Source: Prevotellaceae bacterium
GTDB lineage: Bacteria > Bacteroidota > Bacteroidia > Bacteroidales > UBA932
Length of the DNA: 9,146 nt
Direction: 5' to 3'
NCBI GenBank assembly: GCA_031275145.1
Contig: JAISPE010000034.1
Span: forward strand, 1-9,146
Notes under the pieces: generated by a model
What the model was told of the DNA's origin: nothing
Databases searched by the model: none
What the model saw: the letters and a program-made list of their open reading frames with translations, nothing else
Part shown: positions 1 through 6,203 of the stretch, piece by piece
How positions within the stretch are numbered: the first letter of the stretch is position 1
Layout of the letters: each line of letters opens with the position of its first letter
Made by a program: the position numbers and the translations under genes

Positions 1-975
1 GATATCATCTTCTTTTTCGTGGACAAACTCGAACTTGATTGTTCTGTCGATACCCTGCGACAGGGTATACGGCGGAGTAAAACCGCTTGAATGAGCTTTG
101 TCCGAATCGAACTGTGTAGTAGCACAGAATTTCTTTACCCGCACGCTGCTTACCGGAAATTTCCGGCGGGTGATCCATGCCAGACAGTCGAAACAGTATC
201 CGCCGAGCATCCCGAGCCGGTAAGGAATCCTGATCGACGGAATTTTTCTGCCCAGCGACCGGCCTACTGTCTCGACAAGTTCGTTCATCGACAAGTCGGG
301 TTTGTCCGTGTAGTTGTAGACACCGTAACCCGGAGCGGCTGTTTCCATAAGATATTCGATAAATGCGACGATGTTGCCGACATAAGCCATTGACTTTTTG
401 TTATCGCATTTTCCCGTTTTCAGGAATCTGCCGGAGGAGATCTGTCTCAGCAGATTGTAGACATTTCCGCGGTTCCGTTCCCCGAATATGACCGTGGGAC
501 GAAGTATCCGCAGCATTTTTCCGGTTGCGTCTCTGCTGTGCCATTCGCGCAGAATCTCTTCCGCCTGCCATTTGCTTCTGCCGTAATGGTTGAACGGGTC
601 GGCGGGATGATTTTCGTTCGGATTCGTTTTGTTCAGTCCGTAAACAGCGACAGAGCTTGTGAAAACAATGTTTTTAATTCCGTTTTCGTCCATCACGTCA
701 AGGACATTGCGCGTACCTTCGACATTAACCTCGTAATACAGAGATACCGGCGACACGTCGTCGCGATGTTCGGCAGCCAGCAGGACCGTCAGGTCGAAAC
801 CTTTCAGCAAAGGCCGCAGCGCATCTCTGTCGCAGATATCGACGACGGTTGTCAGTTCCGGATATTTCGCACTTTGACGCTTGTCGAAATTGACTATCGT
901 GTATCTGTCTTTCAGCCGGTCTATCAGACGTGTGCCGACAAAGCCGGAAGCGCCGATCAGGGAAACTCTGTTCAT
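1..975 (-). CDS. NAD-dependent epimerase/dehydratase (extended SDR), 3' end cut by window edge
   Basis: I translated this frame by hand; it is open from the ATG at 975 to the window edge (325 codons, no stop). It begins MNRVSLIGASGFVGTR, whose GASGFVG (residues 8-14) is the Rossmann GxxGxxG dinucleotide-binding motif, with a likely NAD-selective Asp at 31 (VNFDKR). The catalytic set of extended short-chain dehydrogenases is present: TSSVAVYG (Ser 107/108) and YGRSK (Tyr131, Lys135). Known members act on nucleotide sugars in the cytoplasm, as 4-epimerases or 4,6-dehydratases, to supply precursors for surface polysaccharide. The substrate cannot be told from sequence alone. The gene starts 7 nt after the upstream GT4 stop, so it is part of the same operon. 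At 325 residues it is already near the usual family length, so probably only a few residues are missing. Family assignment is firm; substrate is unknown. Confidence 0.9.
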   Translation of the reverse strand, partial: MNRVSLIGASGFVGTRLIDRLKDRYTIVNFDKRQSAKYPELTTVVDICDRDALRPLLKGFDLTVLLAAEHRDDVSPVSLYYEVNVEGTRNVLDVMDENGIKNIVFTSSVAVYGLNKTNPNENHPADPFNHYGRSKWQAEEILREWHSRDATGKMLRILRPTVIFGERNRGNVYNLLRQISSGRFLKTGKCDNKKSMAYVGNIVAFIEYLMETAAPGYGVYNYTDKPDLSMNELVETVGRSLGRKIPSIRIPYRLGMLGGYCFDCLAWITRRKFPVSSVRVKKFCATTQFDSDKAHSSGFTPPYTLSQGIDRTIKFEFVHEKEDDI

Positions 976-982
976 TTTACTG

Positions 983-1522
983 TTAACTGTTGACGATATT
1001 TTCATACAAAGATAAATACTTTTTATACATGTGATTTACTGTAAATTTATCCTCATAAGTCTGACGGGCAGCCCTGCATGCGGCCATGTACGATTCTTTA
1101 TTATCCAGATAGAACAGTATTTTTTCGACAAACAGAGCCGGGTCGTTGTCCAGAGCAAACCCGTTTGTTCCGTTCAAAATTTCCGGTATGCCGCCGACAT
1201 TCGACGCAATGACGGGTTTTCCGAATAATAGCGACTCAATGACTGAAACCGGCAGTCCTTCATAATCGGACATCAGGACAGACAGGTCGGCGAAAGGAAT
1301 ATAACGGTAAGCGTTTTTAATGCTGCCCAGACAGTACACGTTTTCGGGTAAACTGTCCGGCTGATACTGATTGCCTATCCATGCAAAAGCAATATTCCGG
1401 TCTTTCAGCGACAGAGCTGTTTCACAAAACAGATCAAACCTTTTCGGAGGACTTAGACGGGCGATTGACAGAATTAAAAAATCGCGCCCGCTCCTGATCC
1501 TGTGAAAAATCTTTTCAGTCAT
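983..1522 (-). CDS. C-terminal half of a split GT4 glycosyltransferase (nucleotide-sugar-binding domain)
   Basis: This 179-residue product is only the C-terminal GT-B domain of a GT4 enzyme. It opens with the strand typical of domain 2 (FLILSIARLSPPKRFDLF), giving the donor-phosphate-binding Arg22 and Lys27. It also carries the GT4 E-x7-E signature at Glu88 and Glu96 (YEGLPVSVIE), followed by FGKPVIASNVGGIPEIL. The acceptor-binding N-terminal domain is encoded by the adjacent ORF at 2037-1519. The two overlap by four bases (ATGA, 1519-1522), and this half lies in the -1 frame relative to the first. Together (about 350 residues) they make one ordinary GT4. Either one base was lost in the AAAA run just before the junction, or the two halves are made separately by coupled translation. 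No clear Shine-Dalgarno precedes this ATG, which argues mildly against a deliberate split. Confidence 0.85.
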   Translation of the reverse strand: MTEKIFHRIRSGRDFLILSIARLSPPKRFDLFCETALSLKDRNIAFAWIGNQYQPDSLPENVYCLGSIKNAYRYIPFADLSVLMSDYEGLPVSVIESLLFGKPVIASNVGGIPEILNGTNGFALDNDPALFVEKILFYLDNKESYMAACRAARQTYEDKFTVNHMYKKYLSLYENIVNS

Positions 1523-2037
1523 ACTTTTGAATAATCCGTTACACCGTTGTATATATATGAAATATTGTGTCCGCTTAATTTTTCGGACACAAAATTGTCG
1601 TAATCGTACCGGCTGACCCCGACAATATACCTTGCCCGACCGGACAGCAATTTTTCGATCACAAGAAATTTTCTGTAGGCAACGCGGACAGAATCAAAAC
1701 CGTGTACCGTATAAACTGTTCTGGCTTTGGGAAAGGCCAGACGTCCAAGCAAACCCATTTTAGATGAATGTAAATGTATTACATCGGGTTTATATTGACG
1801 GTATATTTTCCGGAGCTGAAACAGTACTTTCAAATCTTTTTGCGGATGAACGGAACGCTGAAGACCGCGGATTTTTATTTTAGTAACCCGGTCGGGTAAA
1901 ACATCCCACATCGGACCTTCAGGCGCTGACACGACAATCACTTCGTGTCCCTCCTTTATCAGACATTCGCATAAACTGATTAAAACGGACTGTGCGCCTC
2001 CCGAATCTGCAAGAGTTATTGCCTGTAAAATTCTCAT
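1519..2037 (-). CDS. N-terminal half of a split GT4 glycosyltransferase (acceptor domain)
   Basis: The 172 residues cover the first GT-B Rossmann domain. They start MRILQAITLADSGGAQ, whose SGGAQ loop is typical of GT4 enzymes that act on lipid-linked acceptors. PDVIHLHSSKMGLLGR and VYTVHGFDS follow, and the ORF ends at the inter-domain linker YIYNGVTDYSKV. That YNGV linker normally runs straight into the second domain, which here begins in another frame at 1522. A GT4 without its second domain would lack the nucleotide-sugar site, so this half is not expected to be active alone. Its ATG overlaps the TGA of the upstream GT4 gene (2034-2037), an arrangement used elsewhere in this cluster and a sign of coupled translation. 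The predicted role is transfer of one sugar to a growing lipid-linked oligosaccharide on the cytoplasmic face of the inner membrane. The sugar is unknown. Confidence 0.85.
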   Translation of the reverse strand: MRILQAITLADSGGAQSVLISLCECLIKEGHEVIVVSAPEGPMWDVLPDRVTKIKIRGLQRSVHPQKDLKVLFQLRKIYRQYKPDVIHLHSSKMGLLGRLAFPKARTVYTVHGFDSVRVAYRKFLVIEKLLSGRARYIVGVSRYDYDNFVSEKLSGHNISYIYNGVTDYSKV

Positions 2038-3122
2038 TCGATGCGGGTTTTTAAAAGATCCGAATACACTTCCGCATACCGGTCAGTCATTACGGCTATA
2101 TCGTACTGTCCGGATTTTTCCAGACATTTTGCTGCAACGCAACTGTAGAAATCCGGGTCTGCCGTCAGCGACCGTATTTTATCCGCAAGTTCTTTTGCGT
2201 CGCCACGCTTAAACAGGAGTCCGGCGCCGGTTACGGTTTCCCTCAGGCCGTCGATGTCCGATGCAACCAGCGGCTTGCCTGCCGCCATTCCTTCGACAGA
2301 CGACAGACCGAATCCCTCCCAGTTTGACGACAGGACAACGACAGAGGCCGCCTTTAACAGCGAAGGAACATCGTTCCTGTTTCCTAAAAAGTGAACGCGG
2401 TCTGTCAGATTCAGCCGCTGCGTCAATGATTTGCTTTCGCTGATCAAACTTCCGTCGCCGACAAAATAGGCATGTACGTTTTTATCCAGATATAACAGGG
2501 ATTTTATAACGGTATTCTGATCTTTCGCCCTGTGAAAACGTGCGACCATAACTATTTTTACATCTCCTTCGCACAGGTCGGGCGAGGCCTGGGCATTGGC
2601 GACAGCGCTCAGATTGACGCCGTTCCGAACGGTTAAAAATTTTTCCCTGTATTTTTCGCCAATGTATTGCGCCAGATTTTCTTCCGTCTTCCGGCTGATG
2701 CAAACTATTTTATCGCATACGGAATATGCCCGCCGGTCCAGAAACCTGAATGCTGACTTGTTTCTTCTGCTGTTCGTTGTGCTGTGTTCCGTATACACCA
2801 GCGCGGCTCCCGCCCTGCCCAGCAGTTTGGCAAATGCAAGCCAGTACAGTACGGGGAACAGATGACCGTGCACAATATCATACCTTTTGATAAAAGGAAT
2901 TAATTTGAAAATCAGAAAAGGATTATAGATATTTGAATTACCCGTACTGAAAATCCTGCCGGCAGTTTCCTTTTCAAGCTGCTGTTTCAATGCAGTGTCA
3001 ATTCCGTTTAAAAGCAGTACATCAACTTTCAAACCTTTCCTTTGATAAAAGGGTACGGATTCCACCAGGAGTTTTTCCGCTCCTCCGGTATTCAAATTAT
3101 TGATCACATGAAGTATCTCCAT
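2034..3122 (-). CDS. GT4 family glycosyltransferase
   Basis: A full-length 362-residue GT-B fold enzyme. The N-terminal domain begins MEILHVINNLNTGGAEKLLV, with the GGAEK glycine-rich loop. YDIVHGHLFP and VYTEHST mark the acceptor cleft. The second domain starts near residue 190 with VMVARFHRAKDQ (Arg195, Lys200, expected to contact the donor diphosphate). It contains the GT4 E-x7-E motif at Glu269 and Glu277 (WEGFGLSSVE), followed by GMAAGKPLVASDIDGLRE. Such enzymes are retaining transferases using nucleotide-diphosphate sugars at the membrane surface. The gene starts 6 nt after the EpsG-like gene stop and overlaps the next GT4 start by ATGA, so it sits mid-operon. Donor and linkage cannot be read from sequence. 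It is intact, unlike the following GT4 gene. Confidence 0.92.
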   Translation of the reverse strand: MEILHVINNLNTGGAEKLLVESVPFYQRKGLKVDVLLLNGIDTALKQQLEKETAGRIFSTGNSNIYNPFLIFKLIPFIKRYDIVHGHLFPVLYWLAFAKLLGRAGAALVYTEHSTTNSRRNKSAFRFLDRRAYSVCDKIVCISRKTEENLAQYIGEKYREKFLTVRNGVNLSAVANAQASPDLCEGDVKIVMVARFHRAKDQNTVIKSLLYLDKNVHAYFVGDGSLISESKSLTQRLNLTDRVHFLGNRNDVPSLLKAASVVVLSSNWEGFGLSSVEGMAAGKPLVASDIDGLRETVTGAGLLFKRGDAKELADKIRSLTADPDFYSCVAAKCLEKSGQYDIAVMTDRYAEVYSDLLKTRIE

Positions 3123-3128
3123 ATTTTT

Positions 3129-4139
3129 TTATCTTGAAAACACTGTTCTGTACGGAACAACCCCTATGTATCCGCGAATACCGATATAGTAAAAACAGAG
3201 CGCAAACCATACGAGAATAAATGCGAAACTGCAAAACGATCTGATTTCTTTTCCCCGAATACAGGCAAACAGCGCCGGAAACAGTAAAATCTGCGATATC
3301 TTGAAATAGACCGTAATCCGGTTGATATACGGGATACCGATTAAACAGTACAGAAATAAATTAATAAACTGCAAATTGATTAAATAGCCCGCAATCGGGG
3401 TTTTGGACCTGATCCGGTCGAAAAACCGGATACATAAAACACACAGGACAAATTCCTTCAATATCTGCGGCCAGTTGAGCCGGTATACTATTTCGTCCAT
3501 GTAGCGCGCATACGGGGAATTGACGATAAATTCACGCGACAGCCAGTACGACACCAGACAGATTACCGGAATAAACAGGAACGAAACCCAGTATCCCGTT
3601 CGCGTATGCTGCGACAGTATGAACGGAGAGAGCAGCAGCACAATGATTGCCGAATAGTGAAACATGACGGCAATCATCATGAGTATGACGGAATATGTTT
3701 TTTTCCGTTCCGCATATACCAGCGAATATGTTGTCAGAGATACTGCTATTCCCTGTCTTACAAGATTGAAAAAGGTAAAATAATACAGCATGACCATGTA
3801 CAGGGCAATCGAAAAGGCCGGATTGACCGATTTGCTCCTTATCGCCGCAATGAAAAAGAAAGTCGTAACGAAACTTGTTAGTGCAAATATGCCGACCGAA
3901 TCTTCCGACAGCGCCAGAGCGATGTCGCACAGCAGCACATAACCCTTTTCCCAGTACCGGTATGTTTCGGTTATAAACTGAAGATGATAGTTTCTGAAAT
4001 CCGTGCCTACGTACCATCTTATCGCCGGAATGATAAACAGAATAAGAAATACGGCAGGCCAGACAAAATTCGAATATTTTTTTGAACCGAAATACAGCAG
4101 TGCAGTTGATGATACGAACGCAAAAACATATACCGCCAT
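3129..4139 (-). CDS. EpsG-like polysaccharide polymerase/membrane protein
   Basis: A 336-residue, very hydrophobic protein with about ten predicted membrane spans along its length. It carries the conserved marks of the EpsG family: RWYVGTDFRNY in the first extracytoplasmic loop (Arg41 to Asp47), FFNLVRQGIAVSL (Asn125, Arg128, Gln129), MFHYSAIIVLL (His161) and, near the C-terminus, NRITVYFK. Members occur in capsule and exopolysaccharide clusters, where they are thought to polymerise lipid-linked repeat units in the manner of a Wzy protein. That role is inferred from context for most of them. The start is 1 nt after the GT2 stop (TAG T ATG), and the stop is 6 nt before the next GT4, so translation is probably coupled. 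It is the only polymerase candidate in the window. No flippase (Wzx) is visible and one would have to lie outside. Confidence 0.88.
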   Translation of the reverse strand: MAVYVFAFVSSTALLYFGSKKYSNFVWPAVFLILFIIPAIRWYVGTDFRNYHLQFITETYRYWEKGYVLLCDIALALSEDSVGIFALTSFVTTFFFIAAIRSKSVNPAFSIALYMVMLYYFTFFNLVRQGIAVSLTTYSLVYAERKKTYSVILMMIAVMFHYSAIIVLLLSPFILSQHTRTGYWVSFLFIPVICLVSYWLSREFIVNSPYARYMDEIVYRLNWPQILKEFVLCVLCIRFFDRIRSKTPIAGYLINLQFINLFLYCLIGIPYINRITVYFKISQILLFPALFACIRGKEIRSFCSFAFILVWFALCFYYIGIRGYIGVVPYRTVFSR

Positions 4140-4140
4140 A

Positions 4141-5028
4141 CTATTTCAGATTAAAATACATCCGGTATAAAAACCGGCCGCAGCCGCGCGGAATCATGTA
4201 AAATATCGCAAAGCGTAAAGGAAACTTCCACAGCCTGCTGCGGGTTATATATGTTTCAAAAATGCCGCCGTCGACAAACAGATAATAATACAGTCCGTGT
4301 ATCAGCTGACACAGTGAAACGCAGTGTCTGACTTCGGGGCGCGACAGGTCGTATTTGTCCGTATAGCTTAACAGATGTCTCTTCATGCGATCCCGATCGA
4401 TTTTACGGGTCGCCAGACTGTTCGGCGTTCTGTTGTATACGACCAGAGGTTTCTCCGAATAAGCGATGTCGCAGCTCGAAGCCAGCCGTATCCACAGATC
4501 CGTATCTTCTCCGTGGAAGATCCGGATATCGAACATTCCCGTCTTTTCAAATATCTTTTTCCGGATAACGACGGAAGACGTGAAAAAAACCGGCTCCATG
4601 TGAGACATGTACCATTTTGATATGGACTGTGACGTTCGCAGTCCGGTATAACGGTGTCCGGACAGACGGCCGTTTTGCCTGACCGAATAATTTGTCGCAT
4701 ACATGTCTGTGCCATAACGGTCAATCATCGCGGAAATCTCTTCCAGAAAAGTCGGTGCCCAGCAGTCGTCAGCATCAAGAAGAGCGACATATTCGTATTT
4801 CGATTCGACAATACCGGCATTTCTGGCCGAAGACACTCCGCCGTTCTGCTGTGTAACGGCCCGTATCCTGCCATCGTGAAAAGATCTGACAATGTCCGGC
4901 CCCTTATCCGTCGAACCGTCATCGACAACTATTATCTCAAATTCACCGACAGTCTGATTCAATACCGAATTTATTGTGCCGGATATGTAAGCGGCTTTAT
5001 TGTACAGGGGTATAACTACGGAAAACAT
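4141..5028 (-). CDS. GT2 family glycosyltransferase
   Basis: A 295-residue GT-A fold transferase. It opens with MFSVVIPLYNKAAYI, the standard GT2 start. EIIVVDDGSTD (Asp36-Asp37) is the nucleotide-binding pair, YVALLDADDCW (Asp85, Asp87) is the metal-binding DxD, and FHGEDTDLWIRLA (Glu174-Asp175) carries the likely catalytic base in the ED motif. GGVSSARNAGI lies between the first two. These features indicate an inverting, metal-dependent transferase using a nucleotide-diphosphate sugar on the cytoplasmic side. The C-terminal 60 residues are basic and hydrophobic (RLWKFPLRFAIFYMI), consistent with membrane association. It is the first clear biosynthetic gene of the operon. Its ATG is 3 nt after a short 18-codon ORF that has a good Shine-Dalgarno, so its own initiation may be coupled. 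Donor and acceptor sugars are unknown. Confidence 0.93.
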   Translation of the reverse strand: MFSVVIPLYNKAAYISGTINSVLNQTVGEFEIIVVDDGSTDKGPDIVRSFHDGRIRAVTQQNGGVSSARNAGIVESKYEYVALLDADDCWAPTFLEEISAMIDRYGTDMYATNYSVRQNGRLSGHRYTGLRTSQSISKWYMSHMEPVFFTSSVVIRKKIFEKTGMFDIRIFHGEDTDLWIRLASSCDIAYSEKPLVVYNRTPNSLATRKIDRDRMKRHLLSYTDKYDLSRPEVRHCVSLCQLIHGLYYYLFVDGGIFETYITRSRLWKFPLRFAIFYMIPRGCGRFLYRMYFNLK

Positions 5029-5031
5029 GCC

Positions 5032-5088
5032 TTACTTTGTATGCGTTATTTCGTGATTGCATTTACTTTGATACATGACACCTCTCAT
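5032..5088 (-). promoter_or_regulatory. Possible 18-codon leader ORF with a strong Shine-Dalgarno ahead of the GT2 gene
   Basis: On the minus strand GGAGG at 5097-5093 sits four bases before an ATG at 5088. It opens an 18-residue frame, MRGVMYQSKCNHEITHTK, ending in TAA three bases before the GT2 ATG. Shine-Dalgarno sites are uncommon in Bacteroidetes, so this one stands out. It may load ribosomes that then reinitiate at the GT2. I see no codon runs or attenuator hairpin that would mark an amino-acid-sensing leader. It overlaps, in another frame, the end of the broken 55-codon frame described at 5046-5210, and both cannot be the real reading. Confidence 0.3.
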
Positions 5089-5210
5089 TCTTCCTCCAAT
5101 TGTTTGGATATGGAACAAATCCGTTTCCCGTTTGTTCAGACCGCCTTTTTTATCTTTCCATACTTCCTTATTTTTTCAATATTTTCATATCAGTCAAATA
5201 ACCCGCTCAT
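5046..5210 (-). pseudogene. Possible decayed small gene with three in-frame TGA codons
   Basis: An ATG at 5210 overlaps the TGA of the upstream hypothetical gene (ATGA, 5207-5210), the coupling pattern seen twice elsewhere in the window. The frame reads MSGLFD, then TGA, YENIEKIRKYGKIKKAV, then TGA, TNGKRICSISKQLEEE, then TGA, EVSCIKVNAITK, then TAA at 5046. All three interruptions are TGA, which one C-to-T change each would make from CGA (Arg). Arginine would fit the lysine/glutamate-rich, helical-looking context. This suggests a small gene decayed by transitions, but the region is AT- and purine-rich, so a chance frame is possible. Intact genes here end in TGA, so TGA as a sense codon is unlikely. 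I do not recognise a family. Confidence 0.3.
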
Positions 5211-5428
5211 TTTATTCCATACAGTGTTTTTGTTAATGCAGAACCTAATTCGGATGCTTTAATACAGGTTTCCAGCTCAAACTGACCGAGAGCAGTCTTG
5301 AAATGTTTTTCAAGAAATTTGAATTTCTCTTCCGGCGTAAGAAACCTGCATTTCTTTTTTGAATAAAACTCAACGAACTTTACAGGATCACTCATTACCG
5401 GATCATCCGATTCCTTTTCTTTTCCCAT
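5207..5428 (-). CDS. Small hypothetical protein (73 aa) at the head of the polysaccharide operon
   Basis: A 73-residue charged, probably helical cytoplasmic protein. It starts MGKEKESDDPVMSDP, continues FVEFYSKKKCRFLTPEEKFKF and ends ALTKTLYGIK. It has no signal peptide, membrane span or motif I can assign. Support for a real gene is its soluble-protein-like composition, its place directly upstream of the polysaccharide genes on the same strand, and the AT-rich leader lacking a Shine-Dalgarno (5429-5459) typical of Bacteroidetes starts. Its stop overlaps the ATG of the broken frame at 5210. A later in-frame Met (residue 12, MSDPVKF) is an alternative start. It could be a small regulatory or accessory protein of the locus, or a leftover of a mobile element, since repeats lie immediately upstream. 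Function is unknown. Confidence 0.5.
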   Translation of the reverse strand: MGKEKESDDPVMSDPVKFVEFYSKKKCRFLTPEEKFKFLEKHFKTALGQFELETCIKASELGSALTKTLYGIK

Positions 5429-5484
5429 AATTTATTATTATTTAATTTATTTATTATTCCTTTTTTTTGACAGAATTGACAGAA

Positions 5485-5512
5485 TTTTCATAATTTACAA
5501 AATCTGTTAATT
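5485..5512. repeat. Short AT-rich dispersed repeat, copy 1
   Basis: A 28-bp stretch (TTTTCATAATTTACA at its left, CTGTTAATT at its right) recurs at 9115-9141 in the same orientation with a single A missing. Both copies are preceded, 15-30 bp to the left, by TTGACAGAA-type sequence. They lie upstream of the two minus-strand gene blocks (5428 and 8892), so they could be shared promoter-proximal sequence or a dispersed element. Confidence 0.75.
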
Positions 5513-5524
5513 CCGTAGCTAAAA

Positions 5525-5818
5525 GTGAGGGCTCACATTGCCATTGTGAGCGCTTACATCGCCATTGTGAGCGCTTACATCGCCATTGTGAGCGCTTACA
5601 TCGCCATTGTGAGCGTTTACATCGCCATTGTGAGCGCTTACATCGCCATTGTGAGCGCTTACATCGCCATTGTGAGCGCTTACATCGCCATTGTGAGGAC
5701 TCACATCGCCATTGTGAGGTCTCACATCGCCATTGTGAGCGCTTACATCGCCATTGTGAGGACTCGCATCGCCATTGTGAGGTCTCACATCGCCATTGTG
5801 AGTGCTCGCATTGCCATT
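5525..5818. repeat. Tandem array of fourteen 21-bp units, each with a 12-bp near-palindrome
   Basis: Exactly fourteen consecutive 21-bp units run from 5525 to 5818. A degenerate fifteenth follows at 5819-5830. Each unit is a 12-bp near-palindrome, GTGAGnnCTYAC-like, followed by a 9-bp spacer. The spacer is ATCGCCATT in all inner units and ATTGCCATT in the first and last. Two unit types alternate in blocks. Type A is GTGAGCGCTTAC (units 2-4, 6-8 and 11; unit 5 has GTTTAC). Type B is GTGAGnnCTCRC with centre GG, GA, GT, GA, GT or TG (units 1, 9, 10, 12, 13, 14). Units 9-10 and 12-13 repeat the centre order GA, GT, suggesting a three-unit duplication. Because 21 is a multiple of three and no unit has a stop in most frames, long ORFs exist on both strands, but none has features of a real gene. 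Confidence 0.97.
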
Positions 5819-5870
5819 GCGTGTACCCGCTTTTTGCAATCTCCTTACAACAAGCTTTTACCCGACCTGT

Positions 5871-5952
5871 CGTCATTGCGAGGAGCGGTAGCGACGAAGC
5901 AATCCAGAAATCCACGACTTTCCGGATTGCTTCGTTCCCTGCTTTTCGCAAG
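5871..5952. repeat. GCAATCC-type palindromic interspersed repeat
   Basis: The left arm CGTCATTGCGAGGAGCG...GACGAAGCAATCCAGAAA and the right arm TTTCCGGATTGCTTCGTTC...TTTTCGCAA are imperfect inverted copies around an ATCCACGAC loop. The core GAAGCAATCC/GGATTGCTTC arms are 10 bp and perfect. The CGTCATTGCGAG...GAAGCAATCC pattern is a familiar non-coding repeat seen in many bacterial genomes, MITE-like with no coding capacity. A fragment recurs at 6154-6169. Confidence 0.85.
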
Positions 5953-6139
5953 CAACCTTATTTTTACCTTATTCCCCCAACAAAACAACCTTGATAGATG
6001 CGCATTACCCTCTCTCCATTAACCTTATTGCCCTGTTACTTCGTTCGGTTTAATGAGGTAATGAGGTTGGTTTGTGTGTGTTCCATCAGCGCTACTGAGG
6101 TTGTTTTGTTATTTAAAATTAGGTGGAAATGAGGTTTGT
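5952..6139 (+). repeat. Long nested imperfect inverted repeat (about 190 bp), possible MITE or structured RNA
   Basis: Three arm pairs share a centre near 6044. The outer pair is 5952-5971 with 6119-6139. The middle pair is 5979-5997 with 6092-6110, including a perfect 13-bp AACAAAACAACCT/AGGTTGTTTTGTT. The inner pair is about 6017-6029 with 6051-6063, around a loop holding TTACTTCGTTCGG. Most mismatches in the outer pair, and two in the middle pair, would be G-U wobbles if the plus strand were transcribed, but A-C mismatches on the other strand. It abuts the palindromic repeat at 5871-5952. I see no ORF or promoter in it, and transcription is unproven. Confidence 0.65.
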
Positions 6140-6153
6140 ACATCCACGCAACC

Positions 6154-6169
6154 GGAAGCAATCCGGAAA
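6154..6169. repeat. Fragment of the GCAATCC repeat
   Basis: GGAAGCAATCCGGAAA matches the left arm core of the palindrome at 5871-5952 (GAAGCAATCC) and its GGAAA flank. It appears to be a solo half-element without a nearby partner arm. A shorter match, CAATCCGGA, occurs near 6485. Confidence 0.55.
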
Positions 6170-6203
6170 TAACTTTTAAATTGATGACATTGGGTTATGG
6201 AAA

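Noticed and set aside
91..993. Plus-strand ORFs at 91-393 and 538-993
   Set aside because: They lie antisense to the clearly coding epimerase, show no domain features, and have the composition expected of a reverse-strand shadow.
1515..1530. Programmed -1 ribosomal frameshift in the split GT4
   Set aside because: Only a weak A-AAA-G slip exists; there is no X-XXY-YYZ heptamer and no obvious downstream stem-loop. A one-base deletion or coupled translation is simpler.
5207..5210. Alternative genetic code with TGA as a sense codon
   Set aside because: Several intact genes (GH130, GH76, the full-length GT4) end naturally at TGA at their expected family lengths, so TGA is a working stop here.
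5525..5830. CRISPR array
   Set aside because: The spacers between the palindromes are 9 bp and virtually identical, whereas CRISPR spacers are longer and all different. No cas gene is present.
5454..5951. A 165-codon minus-strand frame with a seven-residue repeat (SQWRCKR)
   Set aside because: Its N-terminus is just the translated GCAATCC palindrome (NEAIRK...IASSLPLLAMT), and the rest is the 21-bp array, which is open in several frames on both strands because the unit length is a multiple of three. No start signal or domain supports it.
5525..6022. A plus-strand repeat protein (AYIAIVS repeats)
   Set aside because: Same array read on the other strand. Its tail runs through non-coding palindromes, and variation between units follows DNA symmetry, not codon positions.
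5979..6110. Integron attC-like recombination site
   Set aside because: The AAC/GTT-bearing arms looked suggestive, but the expected RYYYAAC and GTTRRRY core sites are not met and there is no integrase or cassette structure.
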